From contig OX637805.1 in the NCBI GenBank assembly GCA_951802425.1, positions 868,001 to 932,000 of the forward strand: a stretch of DNA of 64,000 bases, written 5' to 3'. Below are positions 33,964-44,107 of this stretch, one piece after another. Below the pieces are notes generated by a model. The model saw only the letters and a program-made list of their open reading frames with translations, was not told the DNA's origin and did no database searches. A program made the translations under genes and the position numbers. This DNA comes from Clavaria fumosa (taxonomy: Eukaryota > Basidiomycota > Agaricomycetes > Agaricales > Clavariaceae). The stretch's first letter is position 1; the number at the start of each line of letters is the position of its first letter.

Positions 33964-34157
33964 GTAGTATATAAGTAGCTCACCAGATGTAGTAGATACC
34001 CATCTGGTTATCCAGTTTTGTGCCCCAGTCTACCACTGCCGCTACCAACTTGACCTCACTCCTCATCATTGCTGTCATTGTCTCTCGATAGGATTGTCAC
34101 CGATCAGCACACTGACCACCAGATTCTATAACAGGGTGAGATAACCCAATTCCAACA
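33964..34157 (+). repeat. Scrambled LTR D remnants
   Basis: The 3' half of an LTR D (33964-34133, from GTAGTATATAAG to TTCTATAACA) abuts the G2 LTR. A 24-bp piece of an LTR D end in the opposite orientation (34134-34157, GGGTGAGATAACCCAATTCC then AACA) follows. The first piece has many substitutions and is older than other D copies. Confidence 0.75.
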
Positions 34158-34847
34158 CTATATTAGCAATGTTGCCTTCCATAACTGCCTTATAGGGTTT
34201 AGGCTTCCTGATCATCCTGTGTGCCTGGTCCTCCATAATGTGTCTGAACTTCATGGCTGCATTGGGATACATTGTTTCGTTGTGGGCAAGTGGGACCTGG
34301 GGCGGAGGCAGGAAGAAAACTGCATGAAGTGCTCAGCTTTTGTCCTCCTCATTCATCATTGCTATGCTCTGGCCTGTTCCACATGGTGTTTTGAGGTTGG
34401 GGAGGCAGGTGCAGGTTCCATCGCTGCTGCTCAAGTTGATGTACTTGTGGATGGCCCAGATGGTCTGATCTGTAGCATTGTCAAGCCAGCTTTTCCAGTG
34501 GTCCTGTTTGCTTCATTTTATTAGTTGTGCATAGGTGTTCCTAGCTTGTCATGAGTCTTCGTGTACTGGGTGTGCTGGAGTGAGTCTGAGTGCATAATGT
34601 TGGAATCAAAGCTGCCGAGCAATGATCATCTGATGGATAGCATATCTGATTGATGGATCCTTATCAAACCTGTATGATTTGTAACATCCTAGTAGCACTG
34701 CCTTGTAGCACTGCCTTGGGACATGTGTATTTAGGTAGCAATGATGGGGCTGGATACCCCATCAGATTATGGACTATACACCAGGAATCCTTCCTTTGTT
34801 GAGCATGCCCTTTAGTCCCCTCGACAACATCTCCCTTTATGACAGGT
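34158..34847. other. Unassigned DNA with a possible D-like solo LTR
   Basis: No supported gene; the 102-codon frame at 34219-34524 has no recognisable domain. From 34599 to about 34844 the sequence runs TGTTGGAATC to TTTATGACA and includes GTATTTAGGTAGC and GATACCCCATCAGATTATGG, which parallel the TATA and RNA-start regions of LTR D. This may be a distant D-like LTR, but there is no matching target duplication. Confidence 0.3.
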
Positions 34848-34979
34848 GCCCCGCAAATTGACTCAAACCAAAAATTCTACACATATGACTGACAACTCAG
34901 CTTCTGGGCCATTGCCCCGCAAACCAACTCAAACCAAAAATTCTACACATATGACTGACAACTCAGCTTCTGGGCCATT
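34848..34979. repeat. 66-bp tandem duplication
   Basis: Two adjacent units begin GCCCCGCAAA at 34848 and 34914 and differ at a few positions (AATTGACTC against AACCAACTC). They lie at the end of the LINE remnant. Confidence 0.9.
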
Positions 34980-35346
34980 GCCCTAGCTTTAGATAGGTCC
35001 TTGTTCCACCACCTCTTTGTGTGTGGGCAGATCCTCACCATTGGTACCGCTCTTTCTGTGGCCTGCTGTAGGGCATTCTCGATGTTTCGGACCACCTTGT
35101 CCATGTCTTGGGTCATGGTTATGTGTGGTGGGGGAGGCTCCCGTTCGATTGCATCGTCCCAGCTGTGTTGCAGTACATTAGCATGTCAATGAGCAAGTGT
35201 GAGAGGAAAACATTGTCTGGTCTGGACCAGCTCTTTGTTGAGGAGAGCTGGAGTGTGGGAATGCCTTTGGGCAGACCGAGGTCTGTTATGGGCCAGTGTT
35301 GGTGGTTAAGGGTTAAGGAAGAAAAAAAGTGGAGTGTGACGCGCAT
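34848..35346 (-). pseudogene. LINE (non-LTR) endonuclease-RT linker remnant
   Basis: On the minus strand the sequence reads TLQLSSTKSWSRPDNVF, characteristic of the end of the AP-endonuclease domain of fungal Tad-like LINEs. After a frameshift it continues MTQDMDKVVRNIENALQQAT and then TKRWWNKDLSKARAMAQKLS, the segment linking endonuclease and RT. No RT catalytic region remains. A 66-bp tandem duplication (34848-34913 and 34914-34979) repeats the last residues. Confidence 0.65.
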
Positions 35347-35484
35347 GGCCTTTTGACCCTCAAAAAATTTTCAGACTCCACTCAACATGCTGCGAAACTC
35401 TGAGACTAACTCATTATGGAGGACACATGTTCACGCAGACTTTGGCCACAGGGTCTCAGGGGTTTGACCCTAAGAGGGGGATAC
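35347..35484 (+). mobile_element. 3' terminal interior of a second C-type element (C2)
   Basis: This matches, in reverse, the 43872-44010 region of element C (words TTTGACCCTC, ACACATGTTCACG, GGGTCTCAGGGG). It ends in the polypurine tract AAGAGGGGGATAC directly before the C2 LTR. In a complete element this would be the upstream region of the antisense gene. Confidence 0.75.
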
Positions 35485-35947
35485 TGTTATGACCCCATCC
35501 GATCACATAAGCACAATCCCTGCTCCGGACTCCAGATCTGCACCAACTCTGGCCATCTCCAATCTGCTCCTCCACAACTCTGCATCCTCTGCTCCATGCT
35601 TTCCTCGGACTCTGTTCCACCATACTTTGGACCTTTCAGACTTCATTCTAGAACCTTCTCCCTCCATCCCCTCATTCTGTTTACCATTGGGAGGATGCCC
35701 TTGACCCATGGGAGTCATTTTCTGTTGTTGTTTCTTTGTTCCATGAAAATTGCACAGGCACTTGTGGTGAAACCCTCCTAGTAATTTGATATATACTATG
35801 TTTCAAGTACTCCTATACTCCTGTCCTTGCAGTATAAGATCCCACCTGTATCTCCCTGTTCTGCAGTTCGAATATTAACATCTCTTGATCCTAAACATCT
35901 CTGAGCTTTCGTCCTCATTGTCCTCAACATTCTCCATGTCATCTGAC
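35485..35947 (+). repeat. LTR of C2, first segment
   Basis: The LTR starts TGTTATGACCCC and is interrupted by solo LTR A2. It continues at 37440-37554, is interrupted again by element C (37555-51916), and continues at 51922-51955 up to solo LTR D7. Removing the insertions and one copy of each target duplication gives a colinear partial C-type LTR. Confidence 0.8.
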
Positions 35948-37434
35948 TGTCAGGACCCATTCATTTTTCCTTGCCCAAGCCGACTTCACCCACATCTACG
36001 AGCTCCTCGACGACCCTCTACAACCTCGCGAGTCCCTCTACACACTTCCGGGACCCGCTGTCTCCTTCCAGAAGCCTCTCCAACCTCCCCCGCGCTCACA
36101 CGACACTCGCGACCACCATGCTGTACTCGCGACGCTTCCTAGTACTTCATCCTACACGCATACTTCACCCGGACCCACCAATCCTATGCGCGACACACCG
36201 ATACACATCTACTTCCACCAGCATGTGACTTGCCGCGCGGCACCCCCGGCGCTACCACTACCAGTGCCAATACATTACCAGCATTACGACTGTTACTTGC
36301 ATTACCAGCGTTACCCATGTGACTACCCACCCATAGGTCACCTGCATCACTAGCGTCACCCACGTGATCGCTCTTATGATCTCGCGACCTTAACACTCAA
36401 ACACGCCACCAACGGTCAGCTGTATGTACACTTCAAATATGCATCCCTTCTTCCTCTCAGTCATCTATAATTACGTTACTTATGATCTGAGAATCCCTCC
36501 GTAGTTATAGTGACGTATATACTTATTTAACTAGGTCACGACCTGTGACAGGTCATCTTCACGACCTTACCTATGCATACCTAACCCCTCGCGACCTTAG
36601 TAGAATACGCGCCCAGTCACTTTACAACTAAACATACCCCGTACTACTATAGTCTTGTCGCCTGGCGACCTCTGTACCTTCCCTTTTTCGTTATACTCTC
36701 TCTACGTACGTATATAAGGTCTCGCATGTACTTATGGTACTCCAGACTTGATATTGACGCACATTGGTTTAAGCTTGAGGCTAGTACGCCCTTTGAGCTT
36801 GGAACCATTGCGATTGATAGGTCTTGTCTCTCTTGGTGACCACAAGATCGCCAAGATACACTCTACTCTATTCTAACTCGCCCTCTGCGCTCGTACAACT
36901 CACGCGATCCAAGTATTCTCTATTATTCGTCTTGGTACTGATCTTAGAACCCTACAGGTTCACCCGTCAGTTGGCAAAGTCATCGCCTTCGCCGACACAT
37001 TCCTCAACACCGTCGCGACCACCGCAACCCTTCCAACATTGCCTATTTCTTTCACCTCGTCTTCTTCCTTCTCTACGCTTCGTCGGTCGACCTTGCGACC
37101 TTCTCAGCATTGTCACTTTCTCCCACCTCGTCTATTTCTTTCTTCACACTTCGTTGGTCAACTTTGCGACCCTCTCAGCGTCACCCATTTCCCCCCTCCT
37201 CATCAATTTCCTCCTTTACACTTTGTCTACCGACTTCGCGACCTTCCTAACAACGTCTTCCCCTTTTATACTTGTCTTTCTTCGCTCTTACATCTTCTCA
37301 GACGTCTTCGCAACCTTCCGGGACCGAGCATTCTCGACTGTGCTCTACAGTTGATTGGTCTTAGCGAGTTTCCAGCATAGGTCACCAACAAGTCGATCTC
37401 CGGCACTATTATCAAGATGGGACAGGCCCTAACA
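35948..37434 (+). repeat. Solo LTR A (copy A2)
   Basis: The 1487-bp LTR runs from TGTCAGGACC to GGCCCTAACA, with perfect target duplication CTGAC (35943-35947 and 37435-37439), inserted in the C2 LTR. The TATA (GTATATAAGG) is near 36710, followed about 35 bases later by AGACTTGATATT. Downstream (about 37015-37320) lie degenerate units of about 75 bp, several containing a TCGCGACC-like core. Confidence 0.92.
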
Positions 37435-37439
37435 CTGAC

Positions 37440-37554
37440 CAACTCCAGCTAACTCCAGCAGACTCTGACAAGTTTTGGAGTTTGACTTCTGTTCTGTTTC
37501 TCTTCTGGGCATTGTTTCTGTTTGATAAATAGGGACACATATATATGTGGTGGC
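37440..37554 (+). repeat. LTR of C2, second segment
   Basis: This continues the C2 LTR after A2 (ACTCCAGCTAACTCC to ATATATGTGGTGGC), colinear with the reverse of the element C LTR (around TTTGATAAATAGGGAC). It ends with GTGGC, the target duplication of element C. Confidence 0.8.
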
Positions 37555-37560
37555 TGTCAC

Positions 37561-37850
37561 TGTTAGGATCACTTATGTAAGCCATCCCAAAGTGCAGTTG
37601 TGGAGAAACTGGGGAGGGTTGTTGGAAGGTCACATGACCTGTGGCTGGGTCGGATTATGTAATCATGTAAGATCACATGACCTGGGCCTGGGCGCATCAC
37701 GTGATCCGAGGGTCCGAGCGTGGGAAAGTCGGCAAGTGCCGAAGCGTTCGCTATAAGTACTTTCGCTTTTCCTTTTTTGTACTCTTTTCCCCTTATCTTA
37801 GTATTGTCGTCATGACCTTACGCTTAAGTTGTGTGAGACCCAGTCTGATA
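37561..37850 (+). repeat. 5' LTR of B
   Basis: The LTR starts TGTTAGGATC and ends CAGTCTGATA, so it lacks the usual CA end. Upstream of the TATA (CTATAAGTA at 37751-37759) are three E-box-like words: GGTCACATGACC (37628-37639), ATCACATGAC (37672-37681) and ATCACGTGAT (37696-37705). Confidence 0.93.
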
Positions 37851-37851
37851 T

Positions 37852-37862
37852 AATACTAAGAT
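37852..37862 (+). promoter_or_regulatory. Self-primer binding site of B
   Basis: AATACTAAGAT, one base after the LTR, is the exact complement of ATCTTAGTATT at 37795-37805, about 44 bases past the TATA start. Confidence 0.65.
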
Positions 37863-38424
37863 CTGCCTGTCCGCCCTAGCCCCGTGTCCTAACCCGGCTA
37901 GCCTGGACCCTTAATTTCAAACTGTGACATGTTGTCACAGCTCAGCCCCTATCATCCTCTTCTCCTTTACCCTGCCCGCGGTGTGTAACAGAACTGCGCG
38001 AAATTTTTACTGTGTGTAGATACATGTGACCAGACCAGGAGGAAGTCAACTGTGACCCTCCCCAAGTGATACTGAGTGCCCAAGGCCCGGAACTTTGTTT
38101 TACAGCTACGTACCAGTGAATCGTGTAGTGTACAGGGCAAGGAAAGGCCCCTACATAGTCTTTCTGTAGTTTCCTGGTCCAGTGGACAGGGCCCTTGCTC
38201 TGTGACCATTGTCAGAAGGGCGCACGGGCAACTCATTAGGAGTTGTGGAGCGACCACCTGGGACACCATTTGGGCCCCACATTAACAAAAGTTTCATAGA
38301 ATAAGAGTTCTATAGGTACATAAGTACACAGAAGAGCAGCCTAAGAGGACAGGACTGTTAAGAGATCGAAGAAATCCTGAGTGCCCAAGGCCTGGAACTT
38401 TATTTACAGCATCCAGGGCCTGTG
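37863..38424 (+). other. Leader of B
   Basis: No ORF0 is evident, unlike F and I. Two imperfect 33-bp direct repeats occur (38073-38105 and 38378-38410; TGAGTGCCCAAGGC then GGAACTTT), and both run into TTTACAGC, which looks like a 3' splice site. The second lies just upstream of the gag ATG. Confidence 0.5.
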
Positions 38425-41400
38425 ATGGCAGACCATGTCGCCCCGCCTGTAGCCCAACCTATGAGGCTTGACCTATCTGTTGCCCCCTTTGATGGGCAGA
38501 AAAGGAACTTCCGTACATTCCTCCGATCCCTTCGCCTCCTGTTTATGGCGAACCCGACTGTCTATGCTGTGGACCTGGTGAAGGTCCTTCTTGCTCTGAG
38601 CAAAATTACTGGAGAAGGATTCGCTGCAGAGTGGGCGAATATGAAGGCGGAAGAGATCCTGGGTAGTGGCGAGGCCGGAACCTGGGCAGAGTTTGTGGAG
38701 GAGATGAAGCGCGCATTTGATGACCCGAATGACCATGCGACTGCCCTTGCCGATATTGCAGGGCTGAAACAGGGTGCCATGACAGCACCAGAGTTCTTCG
38801 CGAAATTCGAGACGCTGTTCCGATGGGCGAAGTTGAGTGCAGAGAAGGACTCAGGAATCCTAGTCCATTGGCTGGAGTTGAACCTGAGTAGGAGGCTGGT
38901 GGAGAGAATCTATGGTGTCTCCCCAATGCCAGAGACATATGGAGAATGGAAGGTGCTGGCTGAGAGGCTTGATGCCCAGCAAAGGTGACTGGATGGGATA
39001 CTCACGGAATGGACACCACGACCCACTGTGACCCCCGTGCGACCCACCACGACCCTACCGCGACCTGCCATGACCATTTCGCGACCTCTTGTGACCCCTC
39101 TGCTGTGTACTCCAGATGTGGCCATGGCCCGAGGATGGGCCCCTGCTGATGAGAGATGTTGTTTCCGATGCCACCAGACTGGCCATGCTGTCTGTTTCTG
39201 CCCCCTGCCTGATACGCGTCTGCAGGTCCCAAGGGCCCAAACCCGGGCAGCACCATGTGCCCCCCAAATGGCGGAGGGATATGAGAAAGAGATTGCACGG
39301 CTCCGAGCCTGCATAGAGCTGTGTGAGAGAGAGAGGAGGACTCCCACTGGGGAGAAGAAGTGTGCCAGCCCCCTTTCCGTCCCTGTGCCTGCTGCAAGTA
39401 TACCCCGATATACTATCTTGCAGTGGAGACATACCCAAATTGGGGCTGAGGTGAAGGAGGAAGTGAGACTGGCAGAGCGCCTAACCAGAGTGTGGCCAGA
39501 AGTGCGGAAACATGTGCCACGAGAGCTAGCCATCCAGGTGCACTTGGAGGCTTTCAGCACTGGCAAAGGGACCACAATGAAGGCCCTTGTCGACTCAGGG
39601 TGCACCAACTGCTTCATGGATTTGGAGTGGGCAAAAGGAGTGGGACTGGAGCCATCTCTCCTGCTGAACCCAATCACCATGTATAATGTGGATGGGACAC
39701 AGAACAGGAATGGAAAGGTCTGGTATGGGATAGAGGTGCTGGTGAGAGTTGGTGACCACCAGGAGCGGATCCACTTTCTGCTGGGAAAGACCCAGTCCCA
39801 CAAGGTCATCCTTGGGCATGACTGGCTCAAGCGGCATAACCCGGATATCGACTGGCAGAAGGCAGAGCTGAGCCTTACCCGCTGCCCCCCACAGTGTTCC
39901 CCATCCCCTCGAGCCTCTGCACCCCTGAAAACGAGTACCCTCGCATCCACGAGTATTCTGGACACCCATTTTCCCAACTCTGGCCCTACCCCCGATTGGC
40001 CCAGCCACTACCCTTTAGTGTTTAGTGAAGCGAAGTGGGATGAACTTCCCTGCTCCCAACCAGACTTCGATATTAAGATCGAGTTCAAAAAGGACCCTGA
40101 GCACCTCTCCTCCAAGCTGTATTCTCTGACACAGCAGGAGATGGTGGAGATGAACCGTTGGGTGGATGAGCAGCTTGCTTCTGGACGAATCCGGCCCTCA
40201 AAATCCCCGTATGCCAGCCCCTTCTTCTTCAAACATGAGAAGGACAAACTGCGGCCAATCATCGACTACTCAAGGCTGAATGCACACCTGATCAAGGACA
40301 AGTACCCCCTCCCCCGCATCCGAGACACAGTGGATGTGCTTAAAGGAGCATCGATCTACTCTAAGATTGATGCAAAGGGAGGTTTCCCATCTATGCAGGT
40401 CTGGCCCGAGCACCAGCACTGCTGTGCCTTCCTGACACCCCGTGGACTCTTCGAACCAGCTGTCATGTGGTTTGGACTGCAGAATGCCCCTGCTACCTTC
40501 CAACGCTTCATGAATCATGTGTTGAGGGAGGAGATTGCAGGAGGACATGTGAGGGCCTATGTGGATGATGTCATTGTGTTTGCAGAGGACTTGGCTACAC
40601 ACCGGTACTGGATGGATCGGGTCTTGAGGAAGTTTGGAGAGAATGGGTTGTGTCTCAAACTCAGTAAATGCGAGTTTGAGAAGAGTGAGATCATCTTCCT
40701 GGGGATGAAGATCTCCCACAACAGACTAGAGCATGATCCGGCCAAGGGTGCGGCAGTCCGAGATTGGCCACGTCCTAAGAATGTGAAGGATGTCCAGAGG
40801 TTCAATGGGATGCTGAACTACCTCTGCCAGCACATCCCGAATCTTTCTGCCCAGGCAAAGCCACTCTTCCGGCTGACTGGGAATGTTCCATGGAAATGGG
40901 AGGAGGAGGAGGAAGCAGCCTTCCAAGATCTCCGCCAGGCACTTGTATCAGCCCCGGTCTTGGCTCTGCCTCAGGACAAAGGGAGATGGAAGGTAGAGAC
41001 AGATGCAAGCAACCTGGCAACTGGTGGAGTGCTCTCGCAGCAGCAGACAGATGGAACCTGGAGAGTTGTTGACTATATCTCCAAGGCCCTCACTGCAGCT
41101 GAGAAGAACTACGATGTGTATGACAAGGAGTTCTTGGCTGTGATTCGGGCACTTCGCGAGTGGCGAGCATACCTCATTGGAGCAGAGGAGACGATCGAGA
41201 TCTGGACAGACCATGCAAACCTCCAGTACTTCCGGAAGCCCCAGAAGTTGAAGCCGAGGCAGGTTCGTTGGGTTGGGGAGCTCCAGTGCTTTGACTTCGA
41301 GATCAAGTATCGCACTGGCAAGTCGAATACAAAGGCAGATGCACTCTCCCGGAGACCGGACTATGGAGAGATGGTGGAGGAGGATGCACCGGTGCAGGTT

Positions 41401-42873
41401 TTCCTGGAAACGGAAGTCTGTGTGTCATTCACATCAGAAATGGAGACGCTACTCCAGGAAAATAGCGCGGTACACATACAGAAGCCGGAGGAGCTTGATG
41501 ATGAGTGGACACGAGATCGTGCTGGACTCTGGCAAAAGGGGATAGTCACTTGGGTCCCCCTAGGAGCTCGTGAGGCCATTCTCGAGTTTGAGCATGACCT
41601 CCCTGCTGCTGGACACCCTGGGCCCCGGAAGTTGAGAGCAGCACTAGTGAAGGGTTATTGGTGGCCAGACATGGTAAAAGATGCGGATCGGTATGCCCAG
41701 GGGTGTGAGACATGCCAGCAGATGAAGCCCGACTGTACCAAGCGTGCTGCCCCACTGCACCCCCATCTGGTGCCCGATGGTCCCTGGTCAGTGATCTCAT
41801 GGGACATAGTCGGTCCCCTCCCCCTCTCCTGTGGACATAATGCCATCCTTGTTATTGTCGACAAATTCATGAAATGGACACTGCTCGAAGCGATCGGGCT
41901 TGACCTCACAGGACTTGGAGCGGCGCGTCTCCTCCAGGATCGAGTGTTTCGTGACCATGGAGTCCCTCACAAGGTTGTGAGTGACTGGGGGTCCCAGTTC
42001 GTGTCCCGCTTCATGAAGGAGTTCTACTCCATGATCCGGGTAAAGGCAAATCCAAGTACTGCCTTTCATCCACAGACTGATGGACAGACGGAACGGGCGA
42101 ACCAGGAGATGGAGATCTATCTCCGGGCTTACGTGGACCATCTCCAGGATGACTGGGCTGAATGGTTGTCCACTGCGGAGTTTGCTCTTAATAATCGTGA
42201 GCACTCAGTGACAGGACAGACACCTTTCTTCCTCGATTATGGACGACACCCATGGAATGGGGGGCTCCGGCCACCTTCTGAGGTGAACCCGGCAGCGGAC
42301 GAGTGGATGGCTAAGCTCATGGAGTCTCGAAGAGCAGCCAAGGAGGCAATGGAGAAAGCGGTGGCAGCGATGAAGAAGAGCTACGATAAGGGGAAACGCC
42401 CAAGTCGGGAGTACTCTGAGGGAGATCTGGTCTGGCTGGATACTAGAAACTTGAAGATGGACTGGCCCTGTAAAAAGCTTGACAACAAGAGAGCAGGCCC
42501 CTTTGCAGTTGAGGAGAAGGTGGGACCTGCTGGGTATTGCCTCAAGCTCCCTCGGGCCTGGCGCATCCATCAGGTCTTCAATGAGTTGCTGTTGACACCA
42601 TACCACCCCCCTTCCTTCCCTTCTCAGAACCTGCCTCCCCCTCCACCCCCTACGATTGATGATGACCACCTGGAGTATGATGTGGAGGCGATCCTTGATG
42701 TTAAGAAGGTGGGGCATGGAGTGAGATACCTGGTGAAGTGGTTGGGATACCCTGTAGAGGAGAACACCTGGGAGCCACAATGGAACCTCACCAATGTGGC
42801 ACTGCTTCTCCAGGACTTCTTCCTTGCTCACCCTGACAAGGCCAAGCTAGCTGGTCGGGACGCCCAGCCTTAA
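38425..42873 (+). CDS. gag-pol: Gag-Pol of gypsy B, single frame with one UGA
   Basis: From ATG 38425 one frame of 1483 codons runs to 42873, broken only by UGA at 38986-38988. Gag capsid domain before the stop: FDGQKRNFRTFLRSLRLLF. After it: knuckle CFRCHQTGHAVCFC (about 39158-39202); protease DSGCTNCFMD (Asp codon 39592) and GHDWL; RT with FGLQNAPATFQ and YVDD (40558-40569); RNase H with TDASNLATGG and DALSRRPD; integrase HHCC (HDLPAAGHPG to CETCQQ, about 41593-41730) and core with Asp in SWDIVGPLP, Asp in VVSDWGSQF and Glu in DGQTERANQE; and a C-terminal chromodomain (about 42670-42840, VEAILDVKK, RYLVKWLGYP, NTWEP), which in related elements binds histone marks and guides insertion. The codon after UGA starts with C (UGA-CUG). 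The stop may be read through or be a recent mutation. Confidence 0.9.
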
Positions 42874-42884
42874 GAGGGGGGTGA

Positions 42885-43174
42885 TGTTAGGATCGCTTAT
42901 GTAAGCCATCCCAAAGTGCAGTTGTGGAGAAACTGGGGAGGGTTGTTGGAAGGTCACATGACCTGTGGCTGGGTCGGATTATGTAATCATGTAAGATCAC
43001 ATGACCTGGGCCTGGGCGCATCACGTGATCCGAGGGTCCGAGCGTGGGAAAGTCGGCAAGTGCCGAAGCGTTCGCTATAAGTACTTTCACTTTTCCTTTT
43101 TTGTACTCTTTTCCCCTTATCTTAGTATTGTCGTCATGACCTTACGCTTAAGTTGTGTGAGACCCAGTCTGATA
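42885..43174 (+). repeat. 3' LTR of B
   Basis: Polypurine tract AAGAGGGGGGTGA (42872-42884) lies directly upstream. Differences from the 5' LTR are ATCGCTT against ATCACTT and TTTCACTT against TTTCGCTT. Confidence 0.93.
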
Positions 43175-43179
43175 GTCAC

Positions 43180-43871
43180 GGTCCTAACAAGGTTAGCGGC
43201 GAAGGGGTTAGCAGAGTGGAGCGGAGATGTTCTATTGGAGTCCGGTCGGAGTCCGATATCAGTGAAACGGAGAAGTAAACAAGAGGAAGGAGACTTATGG
43301 GACTGCGGCCTCAACGTATGTGTTGTGCCACCACGTATATACTTGTCCCTATTTATCAAACAAGAACAATACCTAAGAGAGAATCAGAACGAAGGTCAAA
43401 CTCCGAAGTGATCGGAGTCCGTTGGAGTGGGTTGGAGTTGGTCGGATGACGTGGAGAACGTCGAGGACGATGAGGACGAAAGCTCAGAGATGTTTTTGGA
43501 ATCAAGAGACGTTATATTCGAACTGAGGAGCAGGGAGATACAGGTGGAAACTTATACTGCAAGGACAGAGTATAGGAGTAATGTGAAACAATGTACTTAT
43601 CAAATTACTAGGAGAGTTTCACCACTTGTGCCTGTGCAATTTTCATGGAACAAAGAAACAACAACAAAAAAGCAACTCCCATGGGTCAAGGGTATCCTCT
43701 CAATGGTAAACAGAATGAGGGGATGGAGGGAGAAGGTTCTGGAACGAAGTCCAAATGGTCTGAAGGCCGGCGGAGTGAAGTCCGATGAAGGTGTGGAGCG
43801 GATCGGAGTTGGTAAGGAGTTCGGAGTCCGGAGCGGGGGTCGTGCTTATGCAAGTGGATGGGGTCGTAACA
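43180..43871 (-). repeat. 3' LTR of element C (main part)
   Basis: This continues the 6 bases at 37555-37560 and ends GGTCGTAACA. It is shorter than the 5' LTR mainly by a 25-bp gap near 43799. Next to it, 43872-43884 (GTATCCCCCTCTT) is the polypurine tract on the minus strand. Confidence 0.88.
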
Positions 43872-43884
43872 GTATCCCCCTCTT

Positions 43885-44107
43885 AGGGTCGAACCCCTGA
43901 GACCCTGTGGCCAAGGTCCGCGTGAACACATGGCTCCCATAACAAGTTAGCATCAGAGTTTCGCAGCGTCTCGAGCGGAGTCTGAAAAAATTTTGGGGGT
44001 CAAAAGGCTGTGCACGTCGTGCAACACTTTTTCTCTTCTTTAACCTGCTACCATCATCACTAGCCCCTAGCACAGGCAATCTATACTTTTTTTCTTTAAA
44101 AACCTCA
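43885..44107 (+). promoter_or_regulatory. Putative promoter region of the antisense gene in C
   Basis: 223 bp lie between the polypurine tract and the ATG of the antisense gene. It holds a pyrimidine-rich stretch (ACACTTTTTCTCTTCTTTAA) and TTTTTTCTTTAAAAAC just before the ATG, as in many fungal promoters. The left part is conserved in the C2 fragment at 35347-35484. Promoter activity is inferred. Confidence 0.4.

Larger units (their letters stand above)
37561..43174 (+). mobile_element. Gypsy element B, nearly intact
   Basis: It is 5614 bp long with two 290-bp LTRs (37561-37850 and 42885-43174) that differ at two positions I could find, and perfect target duplication GTCAC (37556-37560 and 43175-43179). 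It is inserted in the LTR of element C. It carries a single Gag-Pol frame interrupted only by one UGA. It is young and the best candidate for a formerly active element here. It has no antisense gene and no strong motif saturation. Confidence 0.95.

Noticed and set aside
34848..34979. Possible CRISPR-like or satellite repeat
   Set aside because: There are only two adjacent 66-bp units without spacers; this is a simple tandem duplication in a LINE remnant.
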